From contig JABYQS010000046.1 of the NCBI GenBank assembly GCA_022592435.1, forward strand, positions 1 through 64,000: 64,000 bases of DNA, in the 5' to 3' direction. This DNA comes from Cerioporus squamosus (lineage: Eukaryota; Basidiomycota; Agaricomycetes; Polyporales; Polyporaceae). Of this stretch, positions 23,206 through 35,014 are shown in pieces. Made by a program: the position numbers and the translations under genes. Within the stretch, counting starts at the first letter, position 1, and each line of letters begins with the position of its first letter. The notes beneath the pieces are model-generated. The model was given only the letters and a program-made list of their open reading frames with translations. It did no database searches and had not been told where the DNA came from.

Positions 23206-26200
23206 CTAAGATTGGAAGATGGACCTCGCGACCTGTTCATTTAGTTAGCGATGATTGACAAAAGGCGGAAGGCAGACGCACATTCTCAAGAAGGAGTGTA
23301 ACCTCAGGGGCGACATGGATGAACTCCTGGTTCCAGAAGTTGTACTTCGGGTTGCGGAGTAGCTCGATGAAGGTCACAAGCGCGCCCCACGGGTGAGGAC
23401 GGTGAACGAGGAACCGCTCCAACAAGACCCTGGTCATGACCTCCCTGAACCGGTCGATCTGGACCTCGTGGAAGAGGTACAACATCAAGGAGCTGAACCA
23501 GTGGGTGTGCGCGTTCGGGTAGCGCAGGTGGAGGACCATGGCGCTGAGCAGATGATGCTGCCCTTCCACGTCCAGGTTCGTCGCCAAGTAGTGCAACGCA
23601 ACAAGGCCAGGATCAGTCGGGACGAAAAGCGGACCTGCACTGCGGGCCCTGGCCTGAGCCACAGAGGACACTCCGATATACATGACCAGCGAGTTGATGA
23701 GCGGGAGGTTGTATACCGTCTCTGCAGTGCCTTCACTTGCAGGCAGTTTGACGCGATCCTTGAGCGATGAGAGGAAGGTGGCCTGAGGTCCCCTGTTCAA
23801 CAAGTACTGGTCGAGGTACATCCTGAGATCTCCTGCCCTGAGGTTGGCGGCGAAGTCAGAGAGGATGGGTGGAATGGGGCCCATCTCCGGTATTGACTCG
23901 AAGTCGATATCGCGGAGGTGAGGGTCGGGAAGGACGAGATTGGGAGGATATGCGCTGAGCACAATGTTACGGAGCTGAATGCAACGCGGGGGGATGACGT
24001 CACAGAGTGAGAAGTAGTACTCGCTGAGGAACTCGGGGAAGTCGTGAAGTAGGACAAGGAGGAGGCGGAGAGTTCCCCGGTAGAGGTCTCGCCCAGAGGA
24101 TTGGAGGTCGGCAGTTTTGAGGAAGGGAGCCAAGAACTTGAACAGCGAGAGCAGCAGCTTGTAGAACGCAGACCACCCCTGATAGCGGAGGTGAGTGCCA
24201 GACGGTATACACGGCGCAAAGATGCTTACCTCGCGATTGTCGGACAGGAGCAATTTTGGCATGAAGAGGCGATGAGATATCAAACTCATCCATGAGAATG
24301 CGAAGCCGGGGAAGTAGGTGGGCTGCAAAGAGCTGAACGTATCACTGCAATCGACGTCAATACATGCACTGTGCAATCATGGGAAGTAGATGCTCACCCA
24401 ATCGCAAGAAGTAGCTGGAAGTAAGCCGTCCCGAGGCTAGACTCGATAGTATGGAGGTCGTTCAGCAGGCTGGAGAAGAAGCGGAAGAACGGCTTCTGCT
24501 GGAAATGCGGACCCTGTTCCTCGTGCATGTTCGCGAGCACGAGGACGACGATGGTCAAGATCTTCGTCAAGTAGTGGACCTTCGCCTGGTCGTTATTGAC
24601 GCCAGACGCATCGCCGTGGTACTTGATGATGTACACGATCAAGCGCGACATAGCATCCAGCGCCTGGAATGCGAAACCGAATTCTCCAGCGTTAACGTGC
24701 TTGATGTAGCTGTTGACGCTCGATTCTGCGCAGACACGGAAGAAGAACGAGGACACGTCCTCGGCCTTCAAGATGCCTTGACGAGTGAGCTGCGTGATGT
24801 ACGGCACGAACGACTTCTCCGGCGAGTGCGACCGCTGATAAATGCTGACCCACTGCTGGAACCAGATGAAGAGTTTCTCCCTGAGTGTCTCCGTCTCCGG
24901 CTTGACGGAGGGCTGGCGTGCCGGCTGATTCTCTGCCGTTGCCTGGGCAGTGGCCGTTCGGCGAGGGACGCCACGAAGGTCGTCCAGCAGCCTGCTGGCC
25001 CTGTTTCATGCATCAGCACAAACGGCCGATCGCGTATAGATATGTTGCACTCACTCGTCATTCGCCTTCCCCGACTGCGCCAGCTGGGTGAGCACTTCGA
25101 TCGAGTAGGAGAACTGGCCCTGCGTAGCAAGTGGAGGATCGGCGGCGAGACATTCCCGAATCAAACCCGCTGCAAAGGTCTGCAGACTAGGACGAGGGTC
25201 CGAGTACAAAAGCTTGGCTAGCTGCTGGTCCTCCTGCGAGATTGTAACGAGACCGCTGCGCAGCAAGGTCACGGTGACGGGAACGTTGAACTTGCGCTCA
25301 TCCTCAGCATAGATCAGCCAAGTTATCGCCTCCCGAGCGACTTCCTCGAAGGAGTGGCACAGCTGATCCAGCAACGCAACGTATATCTCACGTCCAAGCT
25401 GAGATGGCGTCTTGTACAAGAGCTGGACAATCTTCTGCGACATGAGGAGCGGGGTACGAGAGCGGTCAAGGGAGTCGGCGGCAATGAAGAGGATCTGGCG
25501 GACAAGGTGGCGGACTTCGTGGTTGGGGGGAAGGGCGGCAAGGGAGGTGATGGGTAGCTGAAGGAGCACCGCTTCTAAGTCTCGCACCAAGGCCTGCGTA
25601 CGGGATCAGCATGAGGTTATACTACTTGCTCTTCGAACTTACGTTGAAACGCTCCATGGCTTCTTGGGGACGGAGAAGTGCTTGGCCGGGCTGCTCTGGT
25701 ACGGGTGAAGGGCTGTAGAGGGAGGAGATCTGGTCTGCGCGGGAGTAGGACACGGTAGAGTTCGGACGGCTCGTGAAAACACGTCGCTTGGGGTCCATGT
25801 CTACAGAGAGGTTAGGGAGTGTCCACATGCCATCAATCTTGCACGCACTGAATTCCTCGTAGACCCTGAGCTGCTCCGGCTCAACGCCTGACGGTTTGAT
25901 ACGCAGCAGGTTTGGAAGAGAATTGAATACGTTGGACTGGGGCACCGACGAGTCCCAGAAGGGTTGACCAGGGCGTTGCTGTCACACGTCGCTCAGTACT
26001 ATCTATCATCATAACCTTCACATCTCACTCACCTCTCTGTGACGCCTGCGAATCTCGTACGCAGCGGCAAAGCCGTCGTCGACGTCAATGACCGCACGGT
26101 CCATGGCGGCTTTTTCAATCGCTTGACACGCGAGCTCAATGTTCTCCTGCACCAGCAGGTAGATGACCTGATCAGGGACCATTTGCTGGGTGGGACGTTA

Positions 26201-29200
26201 GGTGTGTTATGTGTGACCTATACGGGGACTCACGCACCTCCGTGAAGCCGAACTCAGACAAGAACTGGCGGATGTGGCTTCCGAGGTTACCCTTCAGCGG
26301 CTCCTTGCAAGTGACCAAAGCCAGACTACCAGCCAACTTCTGTGCCATGAGATGACCGGCCTTACGCAGCTTGTCTTCGCTGGGTTCCGTGACAAAGTCT
26401 TTGGCGACAAGCTCCCGAGTCGAGATGCCCGCAATCGTGACCGAGCGCTCTACCACTGGCAGGATGATCTGCCAGATAGCGTATGAGTGAATAACTCTGC
26501 AGATACGTGGGTCATACATACCTCGCGAACCGCACGATCAATCGCCATCTGCACTGCACGCTTGAAGTTGGGGTTCGTGTTGAGAGGCGCCAACTGAGGG
26601 TTGAGAGTGACATGAGGAAGGATGTTGGATAGGATACCCTCAATGTGAGCTCCGAGAGCGCGCTGCGAGTCCGAGGGGCTGGTGGGGCCTAGAGGGATCA
26701 CCTGAGCATCTGCTTGGGCTTGCGCTGTAGGGTCGTACCCACCCATAGGCAGGGAGTCTATGTCGCCGACATACTCGGGAGGGGAGGACCAGCGAGGGAG
26801 TCCGTCAGCGGACGGTTGCGGAGGATAGTAGTCGCGTGCACGACGTCGAGGTCAACGCCCAGTGCCTTGCAGAGCATCTCGATCTCAAACTTTAGGTTAA
26901 GTTTGAGCTCAGCGAAGTGATACAGCTCGGTGAGCAGGCTGATCACCGCCATCAACCATGGGTTCGGAGGCCTGAAGACCTTTGACCGCGCGGCGGGCTC
27001 CAGGGTCTTACAAACGAAGGGGATTGCCACGATGAGCCTGCCGTTGTCATAGCCCTCGATAAGGAGATCCTTGAACGACAAGTTCTTGTGCTTGATTGGG
27101 CGATCCTGTGCTAGCGTGATGCTGCCGAGCCAAGACCCGACGTTCTTGAGGATGGCACGCTCAGAACCGAGCTGCAAAGTCTTCTCGGAGTTGAGAAGCG
27201 CCGCGGACTTCACGAGCGTCTCGTGGAGAACGAAGCGGAAGAGTGATTGGACATCAAGGGCATCGAGGAAGCGGAGGTACAGTTGATGGTTGTTAGGCTC
27301 GATGCTGACGCGCTGATCGACGAGGTAGTTGGCGAACCAGCGGGAGTACTGCTCCTGGAAGTGACTCTTCATCTCGGACAGCTTCGAATCGAAGTTGGAT
27401 GGTGCGAGGTTGTTGACGATGAACAGGATCTTGTCCGAAACCTCCTCCGGTGGATTCTCTGGCTCTCCTTCGAGTCGATCCGGTTGGATAGAAGTGAAGA
27501 CAGGGGGTGACTCGGAGATGGGAGCTGACGACAGGGTCCGCAGATCAGCAGAACTGCCCGCGCCGTCGCCGTTCGCAAGCGCACGCTGAATGCTGATCGC
27601 AAGATCGGGTCGTTGTTCAAGGAGATGGGGGATCTTGAGTAGGGCTTGACAGAGTGGCTGCCACTCAGACAACCGCGACTCAAACCTGGTGAGCGCCTGG
27701 ATACCGAACTTGAACAGGTTCGTCTCCGGAGGGCAGTTGAGGGCATCAAGGACGTAGCGGATCGCGATGCCGAGGGGTATGAAGTCGATGAGCTGGTACT
27801 GGATGAGTGAGCCAAACAAGTATCCAGTCATAGCAAGCTCTCGCGGCGGGTAGAACGACTGGAAGAACTTGTACTCGTCGAAGAGGAAATGGAGCATGCA
27901 GGAGAAGATCTCGTGGTCGCGAGAGTTGGTAGATGCCTTGTTGCGCTGCAGCAACTTGATGACGTCGTCAATCGTAATCTGCTCGTCGTACATCTGTTTG
28001 TAGATGCCGTCCACTTCGGTCTCGATCTCTTGCGAATAGCTGACCACGGTGAATCCGGGCTCAGTGTCGGAACCCGGGACCAGGTTCATGAGACGTGGGT
28101 GAATCTGCAAGCAGCATTGCGGACTTCGAGACAGTAGTCGACATCGCTCTCGTGCATGATACTCGAGCTGTACGACTATTTCAGTCAATGCAGACGAGCA
28201 AAAATCCGGAATACTTACCTGTTGCGAAGGACGCGCAAGAATATCGCGATCGTCTGGGGCGACAGCTGCATAGTACGGGGCTCAACAGGTGGGTCCGAGA
28301 CCCGAACGGTCTTCTCGCTGTCCATCTTGAGCTCCAAGAAGGCAATTACGGCGTGCAGGAAATCCGCCCCGTGAGCCGTCACATTGTCGGCAAGCCACTT
28401 GTCCAGATTGAGGTACTCCCGGCGAGATGCAAGTGCCGCAACATCCAAGGCGAACTTGAATGGACGTACTTCCAGCAACGCGTCCAGGATCTGAGGGAAC
28501 GGTGAGATGCATCAGTGGCAAGTCGCAGTGGACATACCTTGAGATCCTGAGCCACGTCCAAAATCCTGGTGATGTTGAGGTTGCTGTCGTCATAGAAGTC
28601 GCGGAAGGCATTTGTGAGATACGCTGGCTTGATTTGCCAGATTCGCATGAAGACCAGCTGATGATTGGGATGCCCGGCAAGGAACATGGCAAGAAGCCGC
28701 TGAGTGTAGTCCAGACGGATTTCGTTCCACGGCGATTGCTACGTAAATCATGAGCGAACGATGGTATGCGTCGTTAATCCTTATTCTTACCGGAACTTGC
28801 AGCAGACCCATGTGGACCAATTCAGCACTTATCTTTACTGCCTTGTCCAACATCTCGCGCACGAAGTTCGTCACCTCCGCGCTCTGGGAATCGGCGGCCT
28901 GAACCAGCACCTCAAACAAGTCCAACGAATTCCAAGTGTGGCTTTGCACGTTGGCAGCTAAGGACTTGATTGTCGGGCTTGCACCCGCAACGTCTTCGAC
29001 GGTCACGATCTTCCGCCCCGGAAGGTTCACGAAGTTGAATGTGTCGCCCGGGAGAGACAGAAGGGCATCCAAGAGGCGCAGCTGGTACAATGTATTGGAC
29101 CAGAGCTGCCAGAACCCCGTCACAGCATGCGGTTGATCGTCACGCGGGGAGTTCATGAGAATGGCTATCAGAAGCTTCAATGTTGCCGTGTCGACGCCCT

Positions 29201-30696
29201 GTCTGTCTGGCATATCGAACGCCTTGATCGCTGCGGCCCAATTGAGAGTCGTGTTCTGTTGTTCAATGCAGGGTGAGACCTAGAACGGACGCCGGGCCAT
29301 AGCGACTTACGAAGCTGCTGAGTGCCCTCACTACAGCGCCCACATCCGGTAGCATTGTCCCTTCGGAGGCCATACGAGCCAGGGCAGCGACAAGTTCCAC
29401 CACCTGAGAATCTGTCGGAGGGTTGCTCTCCGAGATGCCAAATCTTGTCAAGAGCGCACGAACAACCTCCGCATCGCCAGTTATGTCAGGCCCTAATTGC
29501 ACCAAAGCTTGTACGAGGGAGGTGCCGGCAGGAAGACTGTAGAAGACATTCAGTATGAAATGATAGGCTGACGTGTATGAGTGGATGAGTGCACACCTCA
29601 GGTTGGGCAAAATGCGCTGCAAGATAGGAGACACGATCTCAGCACCATACTTGGCTTGCGCGGCGATAATGAGTGCTTGTCGCTGGGTGGCATCGAGTAT
29701 GGGCGCGTCGGGAGGGGACTCCGCAAGAAGGTTCGATAGCAGCTTCGCAACCTGGTTCGGATTCAGATCGGCGTGGTCGAAGGAAGGATGCTGGCAGAGT
29801 GCCAAGACAGCGTTCTCGAAGTCCGTACGAATCACCGCTGCTGCTTGCGCTGCGAGTTCCCTCCGGGTAGGGGCGGCGACGATGGAGGACGCCAGAATAA
29901 GCCTCTCAAGCGGGCGAAGACCAATCCGGTCGGCAAACTTGACAAAGTCGAAGTTCCGGAAGACATCCCCTTCGCCACGATCGATGCCATCTCGAAACCT
30001 GTCTGCGAGAAAAGGATCGCGTGCAAGGCGCTGGGTCTCTTGGACTAGTAGACGGAATGTCAGGGCGGAAGATGGGTCAAATGCGGCGGGAGAAGCGGTG
30101 GAGGTGAGTCTGCTATGAGAATGTACGATGAGGCGACGGATGAAGTGGAGGTACGTGTCGAGGCCATGCTGTTCGGACAGCTATACGCGCAATACACCAG
30201 AGTTGGATTGCATTGAGCGGGGTGATTGAATGCGACCAAACCGTGTCTCACTCACCGAACGTATTTCCACCTGATTCCTCTCAAAGTTATCCTCCGTGAG
30301 CGTAGAGAGTAGGAAGACAATCTGTGCTTTGACAATGGTGTGGATGTTCGGGCTGGCGGTGCCGTCCATGGCTGGAGTACGAGCCCTGGTTGAGGCCTCC
30401 GTCATGCGTCGACCGCCGAGGCCACCGCCGGATGCCGTTTTGGAAGAGGTGGGGGAAGATGAGAGCGAGTTCTGGGACAAGACAGACCGAGGTCGCCTCG
30501 AACAACGAGCAAGAGATCCCTTGGACTCCGAGAACACTGTCTGTGAGCACGCGTCGGCCAGTTTGAAGCTCCGCTCGAAACCTGGTGGCAACCCTTGCTC
30601 TCGCCCATCGCCCGTGGCTTCGACTTCGTCGTACGAGTCCATTAGTATCCCTTGTGCTATTTCCGACGTACTTTTGGACGCTGCGATTATAAGCAT
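23206..30696 (-). CDS. NOT1: CCR4-NOT complex scaffold subunit NOT1
   Basis: Large scaffold of the CCR4-NOT deadenylase, which controls mRNA decay and transcription. It begins at ATG 30696 (in-frame stop just upstream) with a Ser-rich leader, then VKAQIVFLLSTLTEDNFERN, the hallmark Not1 N-terminus. HEAT-repeat segments follow to about 28.6 kb. The tristetraprolin-binding type domain lies at about 27.6-28.1 kb (DEQITIDDVIKLLQR). The CAF1-binding MIF4G domain is at 26.8-27.5 kb (LGSERAILKNVGSWLGSITL; KHKNLSFKDLLIEGYDNGRL). The CAF40-binding helices are at 26.2-26.7 kb (NFKRAVQMAIDRAVREV; AGHLMAQKLAGSLALVT). The C-terminal NOT1 superfamily domain is at 23.2-24.3 kb (YFPGFAFSWMSLISHRLFMP; KYNFWNQEFIHVAPEV). 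The terminal exon after an intron with a gctaac branch reads ARSIFQS and stops at 23206. Full length, intact. Confidence 0.97.
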
Positions 30697-31102
30697 CTAC
30701 TCTTCCTCCTCGGATACCAACAGACGAAAAGGGAGGGGATGAGCGCACGCGCGCTCAGGGCTGAATTTGACGCGTAGGATGGGTGAGTACTTACGCGGTT
30801 TGGCAGCATTCCTGCCCTACCATTACGTCTGTCGTACTACTACCTGCAGCTGCGCGCAAACATGCCTGCATGACCATTCTTCTGGGCAGCTGAATCGAAG
30901 GAGTGCAGTCAGAGCTCGAGAGTACCAGCCCATCTCCCCCACCATCGTCCCCCACCGCAACTTGCCAGCGCTGTCACGCGTCTCACGTACAACCTTACAT
31001 AGCCCAAAGTATGCTTTCGCCCAGTCAAATCATTGCTCCAGTCAACTCCAAGTGCTGACGCGGACGTACTGCATAGATAACACGGACATTGGCTGAACAA
31101 CA
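30697..31102. other. divergent promoter region between NOT1 and the 31103 gene
   Basis: About 400 bp between two divergent start codons. Contains CT-rich leader-like sequence toward the plus-strand gene. No TATA box or other conserved site was recognised. Confidence 0.35.
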
Positions 31103-32103
31103 ATGGCACCTCCAAACGACAAGGGCCTCGCTCGGGACACCTACACCGGTGCCTCCACGAGCATACAGGTGTGTGACATTCTCCTGAGTTCGTACACACC
31201 CACATCTCGTAATGGCACGAGGACGCTGTCGCAATGAATGTCCTAGCATATACTCTCCGGTACGACAGGCTAAGCTACGCCGTTACCAACTACTCCATCG
31301 CGCGAAAGAGTATCTCGGCGGTTCGTCCAGCGAACTCGTCCTGGCAGTGGTGACCGCCTCGTTCAGCCTTTCTGTAGTCGACTGTATGCTCGCAAGAGAA
31401 AGGGCGTTTGTCTGTAAACCTGCTGTTCACTATATGTGCCAATGAAGTTCATCGTAGAGAACTGTTACTGAAACGACGCTTCGCATGCTGTAGATCCAAC
31501 ACGCAGGGGCTTTCACCGGGGTTGAAAGGATCATGCTTGTAGCGCAGGGTGATCTACAGCGGCATTTGAGGTGAAGCATGTTTTCGACCAGTAGACTTCA
31601 ATGAGGCTCATGTCTTCAACCTCAGCGCATTCTTCGACCGCACGATTACTATCGAGTGCATATACACCAAGACAGGAACACGTGGATCGGGTGCATCCCG
31701 GGACTGCCCCATCCAGCAAGAACGTCAGGTGCATCTCAAGTGCGGCACTCGGATACTATGTGTCGCGACGTCCTCGGTCACCGTCACTTCCTCGGAATGC
31801 GAGCGGCTGCTTCTCGACGAGAGATTCGCTCTTGGGCAGATCTTCCGGCACCTGCGCACTTACCCGGAGTTCGCTCTGCTGATGGTGGGAGCCCAGGTGG
31901 TCAACGGACTTCGAGAGCTCCGGCGGACCTACCAACTCGAGACAGAAGGTATCCGCTGCGAGATCGAGGAGGTTTTTCCGGACAGGGACATGTTCGATAT
32001 GGGAGACGCATGGCTCAACCAGCACGCTCGCGAGGATCAATCTGGCGCATCCAGTCATCCCAATGGCTTCCCCGCGGTGGACGATATAGGACACTCCCCT
32101 TGA
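31103..32103 (+). CDS. small unassigned protein with a GDLQRHLSAFF motif
   Basis: I reconstruct three exons: MAPPNDKGLARDTYTGASTS ending at 31168; an exon from about 31494 reading FTGVERIMLVAQGDLQRHL; and, after a 50-nt intron, SAFFDRTITIECIYTKTG running into QVHLKCGTRILCVATSSVTV. The last exon continues ECERLLLDERFALGQIFRHL, YPEFALLMVG, LRRTYQLETEGIRCEIEEVF and a stop at 32101-32103. All phases agree, giving about 205 residues without signal peptide or membrane helix. It resembles uncharacterised agaricomycete proteins with an FERxxLxxxGxLQRxLSAF start. The ordering (strand pair, Gly-Gln-hydrophobic helix, RxYxLxxxGI) faintly recalls the chorismate-lyase/UTRA fold, but that is speculation. 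The first intron (about 325 nt) could hide another exon near 31245-31341. Confidence 0.6.
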
Positions 32104-33253
32104 ACCACCGACGTATCCCGAATCTATTCTCTAGGTGACGGTCGCGGGAGCAGGATTGTACATACAGGGTGCCGGCATACGCATATGGCACAACATCCAC
32201 TACGAACCAGGCGTTGACATAGGCGAAGCATAGGACAAGGTATTCGATTTGCCAGCAAGATAATCCACTGAGTGTACCATCTCACTTGTTGATGTCCATA
32301 CTGTGTTGGATATATTGTATGCGGGTGCGTATATAAGTACATCAACGATCGCCTGCGGTCTGAACCATGCTCCTCACAAGATTGGGGAACACAGGTCAAC
32401 CTTAGGGCGCATCGCCGGCGTTCCTCGACTCCGCCTTGTTGCAGACCGTCGCGGATTGCTGAGCTTAACGGCCATCTCCGCCGCCCTGAAACATCTTGGA
32501 ACTCTGCTCCGAGAACCTTCAGCCAAGAACATGGCCTGGCCTTTCAGCTCCGCGTGTATCGTGTGCGACCGTTTGGCACAGAATCAAGCATTGTATTGAC
32601 TTTGCTGGAGGCTGTGCGTCTAGGGAAGTCTGCAGTATCCTTCCCGAGGTGTGTGCCATTAGTTTCCGCATCTCCGCTTCGACATCGGGCGGGCAATAGG
32701 CACCGAAGAAAAGACATCATATGCCCGTCGTTGATGCATTATCGTCGCCCAGTAGACTCGTCCCGATGCAGCCCCGACTAGGTCGGGTCTGTACGAGTCT
32801 GCAGGCTAGCGAGGTCAAGCGACAATAGTATGGTACGGCAGACCAGCCTTGTTCGCGCGACAGTTGCACTCAGGTGGCACTGTGGCTATCCAAGCTGAGG
32901 CAAACGGGCAGACGAGGGCAGACGCGACGTCGGGTCCAGTTGAGGTAGCCGAGGGGGTCATAGTATGGGTCGAAGGGGGTGATTCTTGGGTGATGCGTTG
33001 ACGATTCTTGGAGAGAACCGGCCTCAAAAAATACCGGCTGCTTTGACATGTTCCGGCGGTTTCTGGCTATGGTCATGACTTTCCCCGCAATCAGTAGTAT
33101 CAGCACGCCGCATAGCAACGTCTAAAATGCGTGGATGCGAGGCGTTGGAGTCATTTGCGCACCCCAACCCCTGCGTTCTCCCATTAACTTTCTTCCTTCC
33201 TTCTCTTTTGCATTCTTTTGTCTTCTTTTCTCTGTTCGTTGTGCGTGTTCGGG
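32104..33253. other. 1.1-kb intergenic region upstream of the laccase remnant
   Basis: No convincing gene. Short frames at 32303-32599 (plus) and 32870-33118 (minus; hydrophobic, but beginning at TTG) lack starts or splice partners. A nested inverted repeat at 32754-32800 is listed separately. The final 80 bp before 33254 is T/C-rich, as in a fungal promoter. Confidence 0.35.
32754..32800. repeat. nested perfect inverted repeat
   Basis: An outer 8-bp pair (agactcgt 32754-32761 with acgagtct 32793-32800) encloses an inner 6-bp pair (cccgac 32773-32778 with gtcggg 32782-32787, 3-nt loop). It is in intergenic DNA 450 bp upstream of the laccase remnant. Confidence 0.6.
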
Positions 33254-34710
33254 ATGGCGATGCTTCAAGCCCTTCACTTTCTCCTCCTCTCGTCCCTTAT
33301 TCTGGACAGCTTCGCTCGACGGGTATGAACGCGCGGGTTCTTGCTGGCGGGAGCTTCCCCGGCCCTCTCATCATTGGGCAGAAGGGCGATCACTTCCAGA
33401 TCAACGTCGTCGACCAGCTCACCAATCACACGATGCTCAAGTCTACTAGTATCGTGAGTGATGTTTGTCCAGTATCCGAACTCAGTGCTGATGTGTCACC
33501 CCACGCAGCATTGGCATGGCTTTCTCCGAAAGGGTCCTAACTGGGCGGACGGTCCCGCGTTCGTGAACCAGTGCCCGATTGCGGTGGAACAACTCCTTCC
33601 TGTATGAGTTCAGTCCTCCCGGTCAAGCTGGTGAGTTTGGCCGACACAGCTCTACCAGTGAACAACGAGTGACGCGGACGTTGTGTCTCCAGGTACCTGC
33701 TGGTACCGCAGCCATCTCTCGACTCAGTACTGTGATGGCCTGCGAGGATCCATGGTTGTTTGCGACCCAAACGATCCGCATGGCAGCCGCCATGACGTCG
33801 ACAACGGTGAGCAACGATAATGGAGGTTACAGTTCCGCAAATCCATGCTAACTTCGACATTGTCCAGATGATACCGTGATCACACTTGCGGATTGGTACC
33901 ACTTTACTGCAGAGCTTGGGAAGGCCGTCCCGTGAGCATCGCGATCGCATGCACATGTAGTGATTATGAACACTGATCGTTCGGGTTGATGCCTACAGGT
34001 TCGGCGGGGATTCCACCGTCATTAACGGCAAAGGTCGCTCCCCGCGAACACCCAACGCTGAGCTTCCCGTGTTGCTTCAGATCATGACCGGAGCGCAGGC
34101 GGCCTCGGATCTTCTCCCGTCCGGCGATATCTACGTCCTCCCATTAAATGCGAATATTGAGCTATCCATCCCGGCTACCTAGTGAACGCCCTGGGAGCGC
34201 CGCATCCCTTCCACTTGCACGGGTGAGTCTTTCTGCTTTTGTACTACCTTCGATTCCATCTGACCCTGCTTCCCAACGGCACACCTTACTGCCGTGCGCA
34301 GTGCTGGAAGCTCGGAGTACAACTATGAGCACCTGATCTGGCGCGATGTGGTCAGCTCAGGAACCGTGCTGAGCGGCGACAACGTCACCATTGGCTACAG
34401 GGTGAGTGTCTTCTGAACAGCAATCTCCAGGAGATACCGCACGTCCTGACAACCACCTCAACAGACCGATAACCCTGGCCCATGGTTCCTGCACTGCCAT
34501 ATTGACTTCCAATTGGAGGCTGGCTTTGCAGTGGTTATGGCTGAAGATACCTCGGACATCAAGGACGCCAATCCAGTTCCGCGTAAGTGTCTTTCCTCAC
34601 GTGCCAGAATTGGGGACTGATGCTCCGAGACAGAGGCATGGTTCGATCTCTGTCCTATATACCAGGCGCTGCCCGAGAGCCACCAGTACTTGAAGTCCCA
34701 TCTACTATAA
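33254..34710 (+). pseudogene. decayed laccase (multicopper oxidase)
   Basis: Recognisable laccase exons in order: signal peptide (MAMLQALHFLLLSSLILDSF), [98 protein letters not shown] and NPVPQAWFDLCPIYQALPE, with a stop at 34708-34710. Damage: a +1 shift at 33335-33337; a frameshift at about 33581-33592; WYHSH changed to WYRSH (Arg codon 33707-33709, a copper ligand). NAEL is joined directly to PVLLQI at about 34061-34068, so cupredoxin domain 2 is missing. An in-frame TAG plus shift lies at 34180-34182, a 1-nt loss at 34281-34300 after the HLHG intron, and HCHIDWH is changed to HCHIDFQ (Gln at 34510-34512, another copper ligand). It cannot make an active laccase. Intron positions survive, so this is a decayed duplicate rather than a processed copy. 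Confidence 0.9.
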
Positions 34711-35014
34711 TCCTTGTGTAACGCTTACATATACATCACGGATTCTCATGGCCGCCCCCGCCCCCCCTGCCTGATTTACGCGCTTGACTTCTTTGCTAAT
34801 CGTACTCGTTCAACTGTAGAATAGTCTACCATAACATATCCGCTCTATGTGTCTACTGGGTGACCTCCCGCGCCTTCTTGCGAGTTCCTGCGATTTGTTT
34901 TTGGCGTGACGGTGACGTCCGCAACGCGTGATCGTGACTTGTCGCGTTCAATCATGCGTGTCAGACGCGTCAGCTCCCGTTTGCTCTTGGCCACCAACCG
35001 CGACCATCAACATC
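34711..35014. other. intergenic spacer
   Basis: 300 bp between the laccase remnant and the MCM-binding protein gene; includes a C-run (gccgcccccgccccccctg, about 34752-34770). No gene seen. Confidence 0.4.

Noticed and set aside
31245..31341. Open segment AYTLRYDRLSYAVTNYS as an extra exon of the 31103 gene
   Set aside because: It can be bounded by AG and GT, but joining the outer exons directly already keeps the frame. Without transcript data the exon is not needed.
32870..33118. 82-codon minus-strand frame with a hydrophobic start (GVLILLIAGKVMTIARNRRN)
   Set aside because: It begins at TTG, not ATG, has no splice partner I could find, and lies in the promoter side of the laccase remnant. 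Kept only as a note.
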